The notes beneath the pieces were generated by a model. It was not told the origin of the DNA and did no database searches. It saw only the letters and a list, made by a program, of their open reading frames with translations. A program made the position numbers and the translations under genes. Below, in pieces: positions 16,132-23,324 of a DNA stretch of 64,000 nt (position 1 is its first letter; each line of letters opens with the position of its first letter). Source of the stretch: Leekyejoonella antrihumi (lineage in GTDB: Bacteria; Actinomycetota; Actinomycetes; Actinomycetales; Dermatophilaceae); assembly GCF_007845645.1 (NCBI RefSeq), contig NZ_VCQV01000015.1, positions 40,401-104,400 on the forward strand, read 5' to 3'.

Positions 16132-17379
16132 TCAGCGGCGGGTGCGGAGCCAGTGCGCACCGGCCGCCGTCACCGTGGCGCCGAGCACCAACTCCACCGC
16201 GAGCAGCGGCACCACCATCAGCGAGGGCCCGAAGTGCTGCAGCGCGCCGGGACTGACACTCGCGGTCGACAGCCAGATCAGCACGACGAGTCCCAGCGTT
16301 GCCAGGCCCGCGGCACTTGCGGCAGTCGACACCTTCGCCTTCATCGGCGCCAGCATCGTATGCCGTGCCCCGGCTCGCCAGCCGATCCCGGCTCCCAGCA
16401 GCACCGGCAGCAGCGGAGCCGCGCCCATCCAGGACGGCAGCGCCCCCACCGAGGGCACGGCGCCGAGCACGGGAAGCATCGGCAGCGTGCCCGCATGCAC
16501 CGCGCCGCTCGAGATGCTTACTGCACCCAGGTGGACACCGGCGCCGGTGAGCCACGACCCGGCATACAGGGCCAGGTTGGGCAGCATCGCGAGCTGCGCC
16601 AGCGACAGGACGACGGTGCCGACCAGGCCGGCGCCGAGCTCGGAGCCGACCGTCTCGATGCGACCGAGGTGGAAGAGCACCAGCAGGAGCACCAGCAGCG
16701 TGCCGAGCGCGAGGAACCCGAGGATCCCCTCGCCGGCCGGTCGCAGTGCCCGTGTCAGGGTCGAGGGAAGCCGCTCCGACAGGGTTGCCACGGAGTCCGT
16801 GAGCGGCCGGTCGTCGTCCGTGTCGTCGTCATCGTCGACCCGTTCGCTGCGCCAGGTCGCCCACAGCACACCGGCCCCGCCGATCAGGACCGCGCCCGGG
16901 ATCACCGTGAGGGCATGCGGATGCATCGGGCCACTCGAGGCGAGCACGGCGAGCGCGACGCCGGCCACGACATACCCCAGCACGAAGGCGACTGCAGGCT
17001 CCCACCACCTGCGTGGCCGCTCCTCCAGCCCACCCAGGTAGGCAGTGAGGGCACCCGCGGACAGCCGAGCCAGGTAGGCGGCGAGCAGCGTCAGCAGCAA
17101 CGGCGCCAGGACCACATGGGTGATGCCGTCGCCCTGCACGGCCAGTGAGCCGCGATGCACCATGCCCCAGGCAGCGGCGGCAAAGGCCAGGTTGTCCATC
17201 CAACCGACGCTGCTGTGCGGGTCGACGACCCAGGCCACCAGGGAAAGCAGCAGCAGCACGAGCGCCATCGCGAGCGCACCGATCACGCCGTAGCCTGCGG
17301 ACACTCCGAGCGGACGCCAGTCGGGTGGTTCGGCATCGGGCCCGACGACGGTGTTGCGGGTGCGCTCCAAAAGACTCAT
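16132..17379 (-). CDS. DUF6350 membrane protein (PerM-like)
   Basis: 415 residues from the ATG at 17379 (MSLLERTRNTVVG); the frame stays open upstream without a better start. About 10 TM helices (for example GVIGALAMALVLLLLSLVAW) are interrupted by an acidic cytosolic loop (DDDDDTDDD, about residue 185). In actinobacteria DUF6350/PerM proteins usually sit next to purN/purH and sucCD, as here. In Mycobacterium tuberculosis PerM is linked to cell division and persistence at acidic pH; that role is inferred by family only. Confidence 0.8.
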   Translation of the reverse strand: MSLLERTRNTVVGPDAEPPDWRPLGVSAGYGVIGALAMALVLLLLSLVAWVVDPHSSVGWMDNLAFAAAAWGMVHRGSLAVQGDGITHVVLAPLLLTLLAAYLARLSAGALTAYLGGLEERPRRWWEPAVAFVLGYVVAGVALAVLASSGPMHPHALTVIPGAVLIGGAGVLWATWRSERVDDDDDTDDDRPLTDSVATLSERLPSTLTRALRPAGEGILGFLALGTLLVLLLVLFHLGRIETVGSELGAGLVGTVVLSLAQLAMLPNLALYAGSWLTGAGVHLGAVSISSGAVHAGTLPMLPVLGAVPSVGALPSWMGAAPLLPVLLGAGIGWRAGARHTMLAPMKAKVSTAASAAGLATLGLVVLIWLSTASVSPGALQHFGPSLMVVPLLAVELVLGATVTAAGAHWLRTRR

Positions 17380-17597
17380 GAGGCCCCCATCGTCCCGTGT
17401 CCACCGCCCGAATTCCGGGCGGCGCGCCGTGGTGCGAGCAAGACCACAGTCGAGATCGCACCTCGGCGGCGACTGCGCAGCCGAAGAACCCGAACCGAAC
17501 CTGGGCATCCTGGGTAGAATCCCCGCAGGCTCAGTCGCGGAACGGTTTCGGCTGATCGGGGCAGATCCAGGACGCCATCGCCACTTCGGGGGGATTC

Positions 17598-17957
17598 ATG
17601 ACGCGCACCACGTTCGGTCCGGGACGAGAACGGCTGCTCTGCAACGGCCGCCCCATCGCGCCGGTTGCTGTGGCGGACACCGCCCGCACCCGTCGCAAGG
17701 GGCTGCTCGGCACATCAGGGATCGCCGGTGCGCTGTGGCTGACCCGGTGCCCCTCGGTGCACATGATGGGTATGCGGTACCCGATCGACGCCGCTGTGGT
17801 CGACAAGTCCGGCACGGTGCTGATGCTGTGCACCCTGCGGCCCTGGGTCGGCCTCACTCGCCCCAGGCTCCGGGCCAATGCCACAATCGAGGCGGCCGCC
17901 GGGTCGTTCGCACAGTGGGGCGTGCGACCGGGCGACACCCTGTCAGTTGCCAGCTGA
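17598..17957 (+). CDS. DUF192 family protein
   Basis: 119 residues. The conserved signature VHMMGMRYPIDAAVVDKSG (about residue 54) and the preceding RRKGLLGTSGI identify DUF192, a small beta-rich family with unknown biochemical role, often exported in other bacteria but without a signal peptide here. Its stop overlaps the start of the prepilin peptidase by one base (TGATG), indicating translational coupling. In actinobacteria DUF192 genes recur beside tad pilus loci, which suggests a link to pilus assembly; this is inference. Confidence 0.85.
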   Translation: MTRTTFGPGRERLLCNGRPIAPVAVADTARTRRKGLLGTSGIAGALWLTRCPSVHMMGMRYPIDAAVVDKSGTVLMLCTLRPWVGLTRPRLRANATIEAAAGSFAQWGVRPGDTLSVAS

Positions 17958-18616
17958 TGACCGCATACGTGACCGCCGCCTGCTGCGCGGTGCTCGCGAT
18001 CGGCGCAGCCGTGCTGCTCCGACGGTGGTTGCTCACCCATGGCTACCGCTACGAGGACGAGGCCGGCACGCCTGCGCGACGACACCGCTGGGTGCTCGCG
18101 GCCCTGCCGATCGGTGCCTTCGTCGTCACCCTGGAGCTCGGCTTCCGCTGGCCCGAGATCCTGGCCGTGGCGTATGCCGTGGCGCTCGTTCCGCTGACCG
18201 CTCTCGCGGCGATCGACATGGACGTCCACCGGCTGCCGGACATCCTGACCTACCCACTGGTCCCGCTCGCGCTGGTAGTCGCGCTCGTCGCGACGCTGTC
18301 GACCGGCGACTGGTCCGCCCTGCTTCGAGCCGCGCTCGGCGGTCTTGCGCTCTGCGCTGCCTACTTCATCCTGCTGCTGATATCGCGCGGGGCGGCTGGC
18401 CTCGGGCTCGGCGATGTCAAGCTCGCAGCAGGCACCGGCATCCTGCTGGGCTGGTTCTCGTGGTACGCGGTCTTCGGCGGCACGGTGGCCGCCTTCCTGC
18501 TCTCCGGCGTATGGGCGGCCGGGCTGCTGATCACGCGCCGCGCCACCCGGCACAGCTACATCGCGTTCGGACCGTTCATGGTTGCGGGCACGGTGCTGGT
18601 CCTTCTTGCCAGTTGA
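17957..18616 (+). CDS. Prepilin peptidase (A24 family, TadV/CpaA-like)
   Basis: 219 residues from the ATG at 17957 that overlaps the upstream stop. About 6-7 TM helices. The two catalytic aspartates of the aspartyl prepilin peptidases are visible: AAIDMDVHRLPDILTYP (about residue 85) and GLGLGDVKLAAG (the GxGD motif, about residue 150). It should cleave the short leader of Flp pilins (genes at 30510, 35263) and TadE-like pseudopilins on the cytosolic side. It lacks the N-terminal methylase domain of PilD, as usual for the TadV class. It lies about 4 kb from the tad operon. Confidence 0.9.
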   Translation: MTAYVTAACCAVLAIGAAVLLRRWLLTHGYRYEDEAGTPARRHRWVLAALPIGAFVVTLELGFRWPEILAVAYAVALVPLTALAAIDMDVHRLPDILTYPLVPLALVVALVATLSTGDWSALLRAALGGLALCAAYFILLLISRGAAGLGLGDVKLAAGTGILLGWFSWYAVFGGTVAAFLLSGVWAAGLLITRRATRHSYIAFGPFMVAGTVLVLLAS

Positions 18617-18715
18617 CCCAAGTGGGCGCGAGCCTCCGCACCGCCATCGTCGGACGAGACGGGCTATGATCTGCCTGAGGTCGGGGCGGGGCTGATCCCG
18701 GCGCAGGAGGACAGG

Positions 18716-18742
18716 ATGAGGCAGCGGGGGCCAACAGCGTGA
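18716..18742 (+). CDS. Leader mini-ORF coupled to the zinc-ribbon protein gene
   Basis: Eight codons (MRQRGPTA) behind an excellent Shine-Dalgarno AGGAGG at 18705-18710, 5 bases before the ATG. The stop TGA overlaps the GTG start of the next gene as GTGA. The following gene has no good RBS of its own, so ribosomes finishing this mini-ORF probably reinitiate. The same arrangement recurs before cpaB (22534). It is too short to show any protein function. Confidence 0.45.
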   Translation: MRQRGPTA

Positions 18743-19578
18743 ACCAGCAGCAGAGTGTGCTCGGCATCCTTGCGCCCCGCGGGCCGGGCGCCGCCACCCC
18801 CTCCGACCTCGGTGTTCCCGTCGCGTTCATCGACCCGTCCGGTCCGTTGTGGACCAACGAGTTCTTCCGCAGCAACGCCGGCGTCCGCAGCGCGATCCTC
18901 TTCATCCCCTCCGAAGGTCACAATCCGCTGATCGGTCAGGGAACCCAGCTGGATGAGCTGCTGCCGGAGCCGAGTCCTTCGGTGGCCGTGGTGACGCTGC
19001 CCACCCATGTCACCGGGGTCCTCGCGGCCATTCGAGACTCATCACAGCTGCTGCCACAACGCGCCCGGTTCGTCGCACAGGTCCGGCAGCACGCTCGTCG
19101 GTCGTATGCCGGGGCCTGGGTCAAGCGGGTCGGACACCTCTCGCATCCCGCCCCGTCGGTGATCCAGCACCTGGCTTCCTGGTCGCCGATCACCGGCGGC
19201 AAGTTCGCCACGCTCACTCCGGCATCGGCAGTGTCATCGATGCCTGCATCGCCAACGACCCCCGTGGAGAAAACAACGGTTCGCGTCCTCCGCACCTCCG
19301 CGACAGTGCCGCCTCCCGTGCAGGGCAAGCTGACCGCCGCCTACTCCCCGACGCATCAGGAGATCCTGGCGGCTGGCCACAGCCTGCGCGCCCGCTGGGG
19401 CACGGAGGCAAGCATCGAGTACGTCATGACCCCCGATCCACGCGGGATGCGCCTGCCCGCACCGGACGGGCACTGCGGCACGTGTGGCGACCCGGTCTGG
19501 CAGGCCTGCCCCTTCTGTCACCTGCGTGGTGCGGTCCAGGAGGCGCCCGAGACGGGGCCAGAGGATGCCACGGCCTGA
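18739..19578 (+). CDS. Hypothetical protein with C-terminal zinc ribbon
   Basis: 279 residues from the GTG at 18739. The C-terminus has two CxxC-type pairs (GHCGTCGDPVWQACPFCH, about residue 245), a zinc ribbon. The middle is a Pro/Ser/Thr-rich linker (about 160-200). The N-terminal 110 residues look globular (VAFIDPSGPLWTNEFFRSN) without recognised motifs or TM segments. Its position between the prepilin peptidase and the tad genes suggests a role linked to the pilus, but no family is known to me. Its 3' end overlaps the convergent next gene by 61 bp. Confidence 0.7.
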   Translation: MNQQQSVLGILAPRGPGAATPSDLGVPVAFIDPSGPLWTNEFFRSNAGVRSAILFIPSEGHNPLIGQGTQLDELLPEPSPSVAVVTLPTHVTGVLAAIRDSSQLLPQRARFVAQVRQHARRSYAGAWVKRVGHLSHPAPSVIQHLASWSPITGGKFATLTPASAVSSMPASPTTPVEKTTVRVLRTSATVPPPVQGKLTAAYSPTHQEILAAGHSLRARWGTEASIEYVMTPDPRGMRLPAPDGHCGTCGDPVWQACPFCHLRGAVQEAPETGPEDATA

Positions 19579-20096
19579 CGCTTGTGGAGGGTCCAGCCGA
19601 TCAGCGCGAGGGTCAGGCTCGCGATGGTGGCGAAGAGTCCCAGCCCAACAATGATCAGCAGTCGACCTCGCGAGTCGTTGTATAGCAACCCTGCCCGGGC
19701 CGGCAGGTCACCGCACTGCACCCGGCCTCCTGGTTGCCAACCGCTGGGCAAGGACGCCACCGCCTCATACGTGCGGCCCTGGTAGGTGGTCGAGGTCCCG
19801 AAGAGCGAGGCCGGCAACGCCACTCCGTTGGAGGTGCAGCTGGGTGCCGAGGGCGGCAGTCCCTCGACCACGGCAGCGGGCAGCATCAGGTAGGTGTCGC
19901 CCGCGAACGGGCCGCTGGCATGCATGGCACCGGCGGGCAGGGTGAACCCCTGCGCGCTTGTCACGGCTGCCTCATGCGGGTGCGCTCGGACCAGTTTCAC
20001 CCCGCCGACTGCGACGAACACGAAGAAGAAGGCGGCCGCGAGCAGAAAGAACCAATAATAGATGCCAAGTCTTGCAATCTGCTGTCGCGCTCCCAT
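19518..20096 (-). CDS. Two-TM membrane protein, unknown function
   Basis: 192 residues from the ATG at 20096 (MGARQQIARLGIYYWF). One TM near the N-terminus (FFLLAAAFFFVFVAVGGVKLV), an extracytoplasmic domain of about 100 residues with two cysteines (APSCTSNGV, VQCGDLP), then a second TM (LLIIVGLGLFATIASLTLAL) and a basic tail. The topology resembles DUF3592-like proteins, but the match is weak. It is on the opposite strand to the zinc-ribbon gene and overlaps its end by 61 bp. It is separated by about 100 bp from the Flp-headed protein gene upstream. Confidence 0.65.
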   Translation of the reverse strand: MGARQQIARLGIYYWFFLLAAAFFFVFVAVGGVKLVRAHPHEAAVTSAQGFTLPAGAMHASGPFAGDTYLMLPAAVVEGLPPSAPSCTSNGVALPASLFGTSTTYQGRTYEAVASLPSGWQPGGRVQCGDLPARAGLLYNDSRGRLLIIVGLGLFATIASLTLALIGWTLHKRQAVASSGPVSGASWTAPRR

Positions 20097-20193
20097 GTCC
20101 CTGCCGTTTCGTCGCCTAGCTGCATACACAGTGCTGTCGCGAGGTTACCCGGGGCGACCGCAGGTCCGGGGACACGCTGTCACCCCGGACCGG

Positions 20194-21651
20194 TCAGCAA
20201 CCGGGCCAGCTGGCCCACTGGGCACCGTTCCAGTACTGACTATTCGTCGCCTTCAGACCGGATGTCGCATAGTCGCCGCTGGCTCCGAACTTGCCCAGGA
20301 ACTTGCCGCCGAGGCTGAATCCGTACTCATTGCCCGCCTGGCTTTGGAAGTCCTGCCGAGTGTCGTATCCGTGGTCTCGCGCCGCCTGGACGAACTGTTC
20401 GGTGCTGTCGATGAGGTTCGGCGGCCCTGCCGGTGAGGTGTTGAAGACCTGCATCTTGTGTCCGCCCGCGGACGGGTCCTGCTTCGCGATGGGTGCCTGC
20501 ATCTGGTTCCCTCCGGACGGATCCTGCTTCGCGATCGGTGCATACAGCATCGAGCCGCCGAGGTCGATGCCTTGAGACATCAGAAAGTTGTTTGCGACCG
20601 CCGCATCCGCACCATTCCTGATCGGCAGCTCGACGGTCGACTTGCGGTATGCGGAGTGATCTCCGGCTCCGGTGGCACTGGCATCGCCCGCGACCACCGT
20701 CTGCACCCGCACCGAGGTGATCTTTCCGGCGGTGTTGCGAACGACCTGGGTGAGGACCTGCGCCTGACCGCCGGCGCCCGCCTCCACGGTCTTCGCCGTG
20801 CTGCCGTTGCCGACCAGCTGTCCCTGCGCGGCGCCCGACACCGAGGCCTTGTAGTAGGTCACGGTCGATCCGTCCTTGTTTCGCTGATATCCGAGGCCGG
20901 CGGCGACCGAGGCGCTTGCGCTCGCACCCGAGGCGCCGGCCGTGGCACTGGCCGACCCGCCGGCCTGCACGCCTCCCTCCACATAGGTCGAGTCCGGTGT
21001 AGGCAGTGTGTACCGTTTGCCGATAAGGCCGAGAAACTTGTTCGTGGCCCAGTGCAACGGCCCTCCGCTGCCCACCGTTCCATCCACTGCAACTTTTTCG
21101 GTGAACGCGCGCATGAGCTTTCCGACGTCTGCCTGACTGTGGGCGATGTAGACGTTTCCGCCAGTGAAACTCGCCTCAATATTCAGGCCGGCTGCGGCAC
21201 TTGCCCCGTACTTGTTGCCGTCATAGGTCGCCGTGACGTCGAAGCCGACACCTGGCTGCCACCCGACTCCCCCGGTCTCGCCGGTCGTTACGCGATAGGT
21301 TCCGTCGCTCAACTTCTCGATCAGCGCGGACTCCCCGCCGCTCAGGGTCACGACAAAGCTGGCGGAGACGGTCCCCTGCTGGTTCTGGGAACTCATCACG
21401 CACGGTTCCTTCGGCACGTGCGCCTGTGCCTGCGGCGAATAGTCGCAGGACCCCTGGCCGAGTGTCACGACCTCACAGATCGCCGTCTTGACCTCGGCCC
21501 CCAGACCCGAGCTTCCAACTGTCAGGGAGGCCGCCACAGCGAGCACGAGCAGCGCAGCCAGCGCGAGCATCCCCGTTGTCTCCAACGTCGCTGCTCCGCG
21601 CTCCCACGTGCTCCGCAGCGCTGCTCTCCGCCCGGACTTTGTAGCGTTCAT
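20194..21651 (-). CDS. Large secreted protein with a Flp-pilin-like N-terminus
   Basis: 485 residues from the ATG at 21651, with GGGGGGAG just upstream. After a basic leader, ERGAATLETTGMLALAALLV (about residues 18-37) closely parallels the Flp pilins of this locus (KGQGTLEYVGMIALAALLV), including the G|xxTLE processing and assembly signature. Unlike a Flp of about 70 residues, it continues with a Gly/Ala/Ser/Thr-rich ectodomain of about 430 residues. That domain contains a short tandem duplication (PIAKQDPSGGNQMQA, then PIAKQDPSAGGHKMQ) and ends WPGC. It could be a minor pilin or tip adhesin processed by the A24 peptidase. No homologous ectodomain is recognised. Confidence 0.7.
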   Translation of the reverse strand: MNATKSGRRAALRSTWERGAATLETTGMLALAALLVLAVAASLTVGSSGLGAEVKTAICEVVTLGQGSCDYSPQAQAHVPKEPCVMSSQNQQGTVSASFVVTLSGGESALIEKLSDGTYRVTTGETGGVGWQPGVGFDVTATYDGNKYGASAAAGLNIEASFTGGNVYIAHSQADVGKLMRAFTEKVAVDGTVGSGGPLHWATNKFLGLIGKRYTLPTPDSTYVEGGVQAGGSASATAGASGASASASVAAGLGYQRNKDGSTVTYYKASVSGAAQGQLVGNGSTAKTVEAGAGGQAQVLTQVVRNTAGKITSVRVQTVVAGDASATGAGDHSAYRKSTVELPIRNGADAAVANNFLMSQGIDLGGSMLYAPIAKQDPSGGNQMQAPIAKQDPSAGGHKMQVFNTSPAGPPNLIDSTEQFVQAARDHGYDTRQDFQSQAGNEYGFSLGGKFLGKFGASGDYATSGLKATNSQYWNGAQWASWPGC

Positions 21652-21796
21652 GGCTCCCCCCAAGTGGGATCTCTTAGAGTTGAAAGATGAGTGAGGTGGA
21701 GCTCCAGCATTCCGTCGCACCCGAAATTGTGGGTGGGCCCAGAGTCCCCAACTTGGACCTATATCAATAAGATCCGCACATCACGCCCACAGGGCA

Positions 21797-22237
21797 TTAG
21801 CCGACATAGCTCCCTGCCTGCTGCCGATGACCACGCAGACGCTCGGTGACACCGGACAGCAGGACAGCCGTGCCTGCCACCGTCAGCGCCACCCAGATGA
21901 CCAGGTCGAGCACGGCGGTGATCATCCCCGGCGCCAACACCAACTGGGCCAGGTAGGCGCGCCCATCCCAGCTCGCCGGGTCGAGCAGGCACCCGACCGT
22001 CGCACCCGTCGCCACGGTCGGCAGGATCGAGTCGATGCCACTCGCCGTTGCCCGTCGTGCGGCCACCCATGCGGCAATGAGGAGTGACACAGTCACGAGA
22101 AGGCCGCGGAAGAGCACTGCCCGAGTCATCCCACCGGTAACGCCCGCGAGGACGCCCGCCCCGACGGCAGCAACGACGCCGCCACCGAGCGTCCACGCAG
22201 CCACCCGCCACGTGATGGTGAGGTCGAACCGCTTCAT
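21797..22237 (-). CDS. Membrane protein, unknown function
   Basis: 146 residues from the ATG at 22237 (MKRFDLTITWRVAAW). Four hydrophobic segments: about 10-30, 44-62, a weaker one near 75-90, and 105-130 (MITAVLDLVIWVALTVAGTA). No family recognised. It is the first gene of the minus-strand set 22237 to 19518 inside the tad island, and is divergent from cpaB across a 360-bp gap. Those three minus-strand genes may encode accessory pilus proteins. Confidence 0.6.
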   Translation of the reverse strand: MKRFDLTITWRVAAWTLGGGVVAAVGAGVLAGVTGGMTRAVLFRGLLVTVSLLIAAWVAARRATASGIDSILPTVATGATVGCLLDPASWDGRAYLAQLVLAPGMITAVLDLVIWVALTVAGTAVLLSGVTERLRGHRQQAGSYVG

Positions 22238-22533
22238 CTCATCTGCCCCTTCTGCGAAGAACTGGTGTCGCGCGCCACCCCATTCGAGCGGCATGTCCAG
22301 TGCTGCCTCTCGGCCATCATGGCCACCACCGGCCACGACCGATGGGCCTGCGCGCCTCCGCGAGGGCCCAAAAAAGCGGAGGCCCTAATGGGCCCATGTG
22401 CCCTGGTGGTCCGATACCGTATTGGCGACACTAGGCCGGAGCCGGACAACCACACGTGGTTGCTCACTCCGCGACAGGGTCCGGGCACACCGTGAGGGAG
22501 ACGTAGTCCGCAGTGAACGACCAAGGGGAAACG
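22238..22533. promoter_or_regulatory. Divergent regulatory gap upstream of cpaB
   Basis: About 300 bp without a gene between two divergent transcription units of the tad island. It holds an 8-bp perfect inverted repeat, GCCTCCGC (22354-22361) and GCGGAGGC (22376-22383), whose loop contains GAGGGCCCAAAAAA, followed by GGGCCC again at about 22390. GGGCCC-containing dyads also lie upstream of flp (30396), flp2 (35342) and the Flp-headed gene (about 21735). No clear -35/-10 pair could be chosen. Confidence 0.4.
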
Positions 22534-22599
22534 ATGGCTCATGCGCGCCCGTCTACTGACCTGCCTACCCGCCGACCTGACGCACGGGTTGGTTCGTGA
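22534..22599 (+). CDS. Leader mini-ORF coupled to cpaB
   Basis: 21 codons (MAHARPSTDLPTRRPDARVG plus S) with a good Shine-Dalgarno (AAGGGGA, 22523-22529) 4 bases before the ATG. Its TGA overlaps the GTG start of cpaB as GTGA. cpaB has no convincing RBS, so its translation is probably coupled to this leader. The peptide is basic and proline-rich and resembles nothing I know. The same design occurs at 18716. Confidence 0.45.
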   Translation: MAHARPSTDLPTRRPDARVGS

Positions 22600-23324
22600 A
22601 TCCACGTCAGCGCCGCGGCATGCTCCTGCTGATCGTGGCCATCGTGGGCGGCATGGCCATCCTTTTCGGCGTCACCGCATACGTCTCGAGCGTAAACTCT
22701 CGGGTCGGCCCCGAGGTGACCGTTCTCAGGTTCAAGTCGAATCTGAAGGCCTATACGACGCTGTCCGCCGATGACTTCACCTCCACGGCGATCCCCAGGC
22801 GGTGGGCCGACCCACATGCCATCTCGGACCCCACGACCGTGACCGGACGCAAGCTTGCCGTCGCCACGAGCACGGGGTCCACCCTGACCGCCGGCATGCT
22901 TGTCCCTGCCTCAGACCAGGCACCGGACGAGCGCGACATCACGATCGAGGTCGACCCCGTGACCGGCATGGCGGGTGGCGTCCAGGCGGGTAACTCCGTT
23001 GATGTCTACGCCGTCTACGCCAAAATCCCCGGCCTGCCAGACCAGGTACGGGTGCTGGTCCGGAACGTCCCAGTGAAAGCAGTCGGGGGTGTACGCAGCA
23101 GCGGGAGCACGTCGTCGAGCGGCAACGGCGCGCAGCAGTTCGTGCCGATCACCCTCTCTCTCAACCCGAGCGACTCACTTGCCGTCACCTACGCTTCCGC
23201 ATTCGCCCAAGAGCTGCGGGTGGTGCGCCTTCCGGCGGGCGTTCCCGACAATGGTTCCGGCAAGCAGGGGATCTACGACGCCAACCAACTTGGTGGCAAG
23301 GCAGTGCCGGAGGGACAGCAATGA
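22596..23324 (+). CDS. cpaB: Tad pilus assembly protein CpaB/RcpC (SAF domain)
   Basis: 242 residues, GTG start. One N-terminal TM (GMLLLIVAIVGGMAILFGVTAYV, about 8-30), then a SAF-type beta-clip (LKAYTTLSADDFTS..., TGRKLAVATSTGSTLTAGML) and the CpaB/RcpC C-terminal domain (ITIEVDPVTGMAGGVQAGNSVDVYAVY). In Gram-negative Tad systems CpaB helps secretin or pilus-subunit assembly at the envelope; in actinobacteria, which lack the secretin, it is retained with an unclear cell-wall role. It is the first gene of the plus-strand tad operon and overlaps the next by ATGA. Confidence 0.88.
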   Translation: MNPRQRRGMLLLIVAIVGGMAILFGVTAYVSSVNSRVGPEVTVLRFKSNLKAYTTLSADDFTSTAIPRRWADPHAISDPTTVTGRKLAVATSTGSTLTAGMLVPASDQAPDERDITIEVDPVTGMAGGVQAGNSVDVYAVYAKIPGLPDQVRVLVRNVPVKAVGGVRSSGSTSSSGNGAQQFVPITLSLNPSDSLAVTYASAFAQELRVVRLPAGVPDNGSGKQGIYDANQLGGKAVPEGQQ

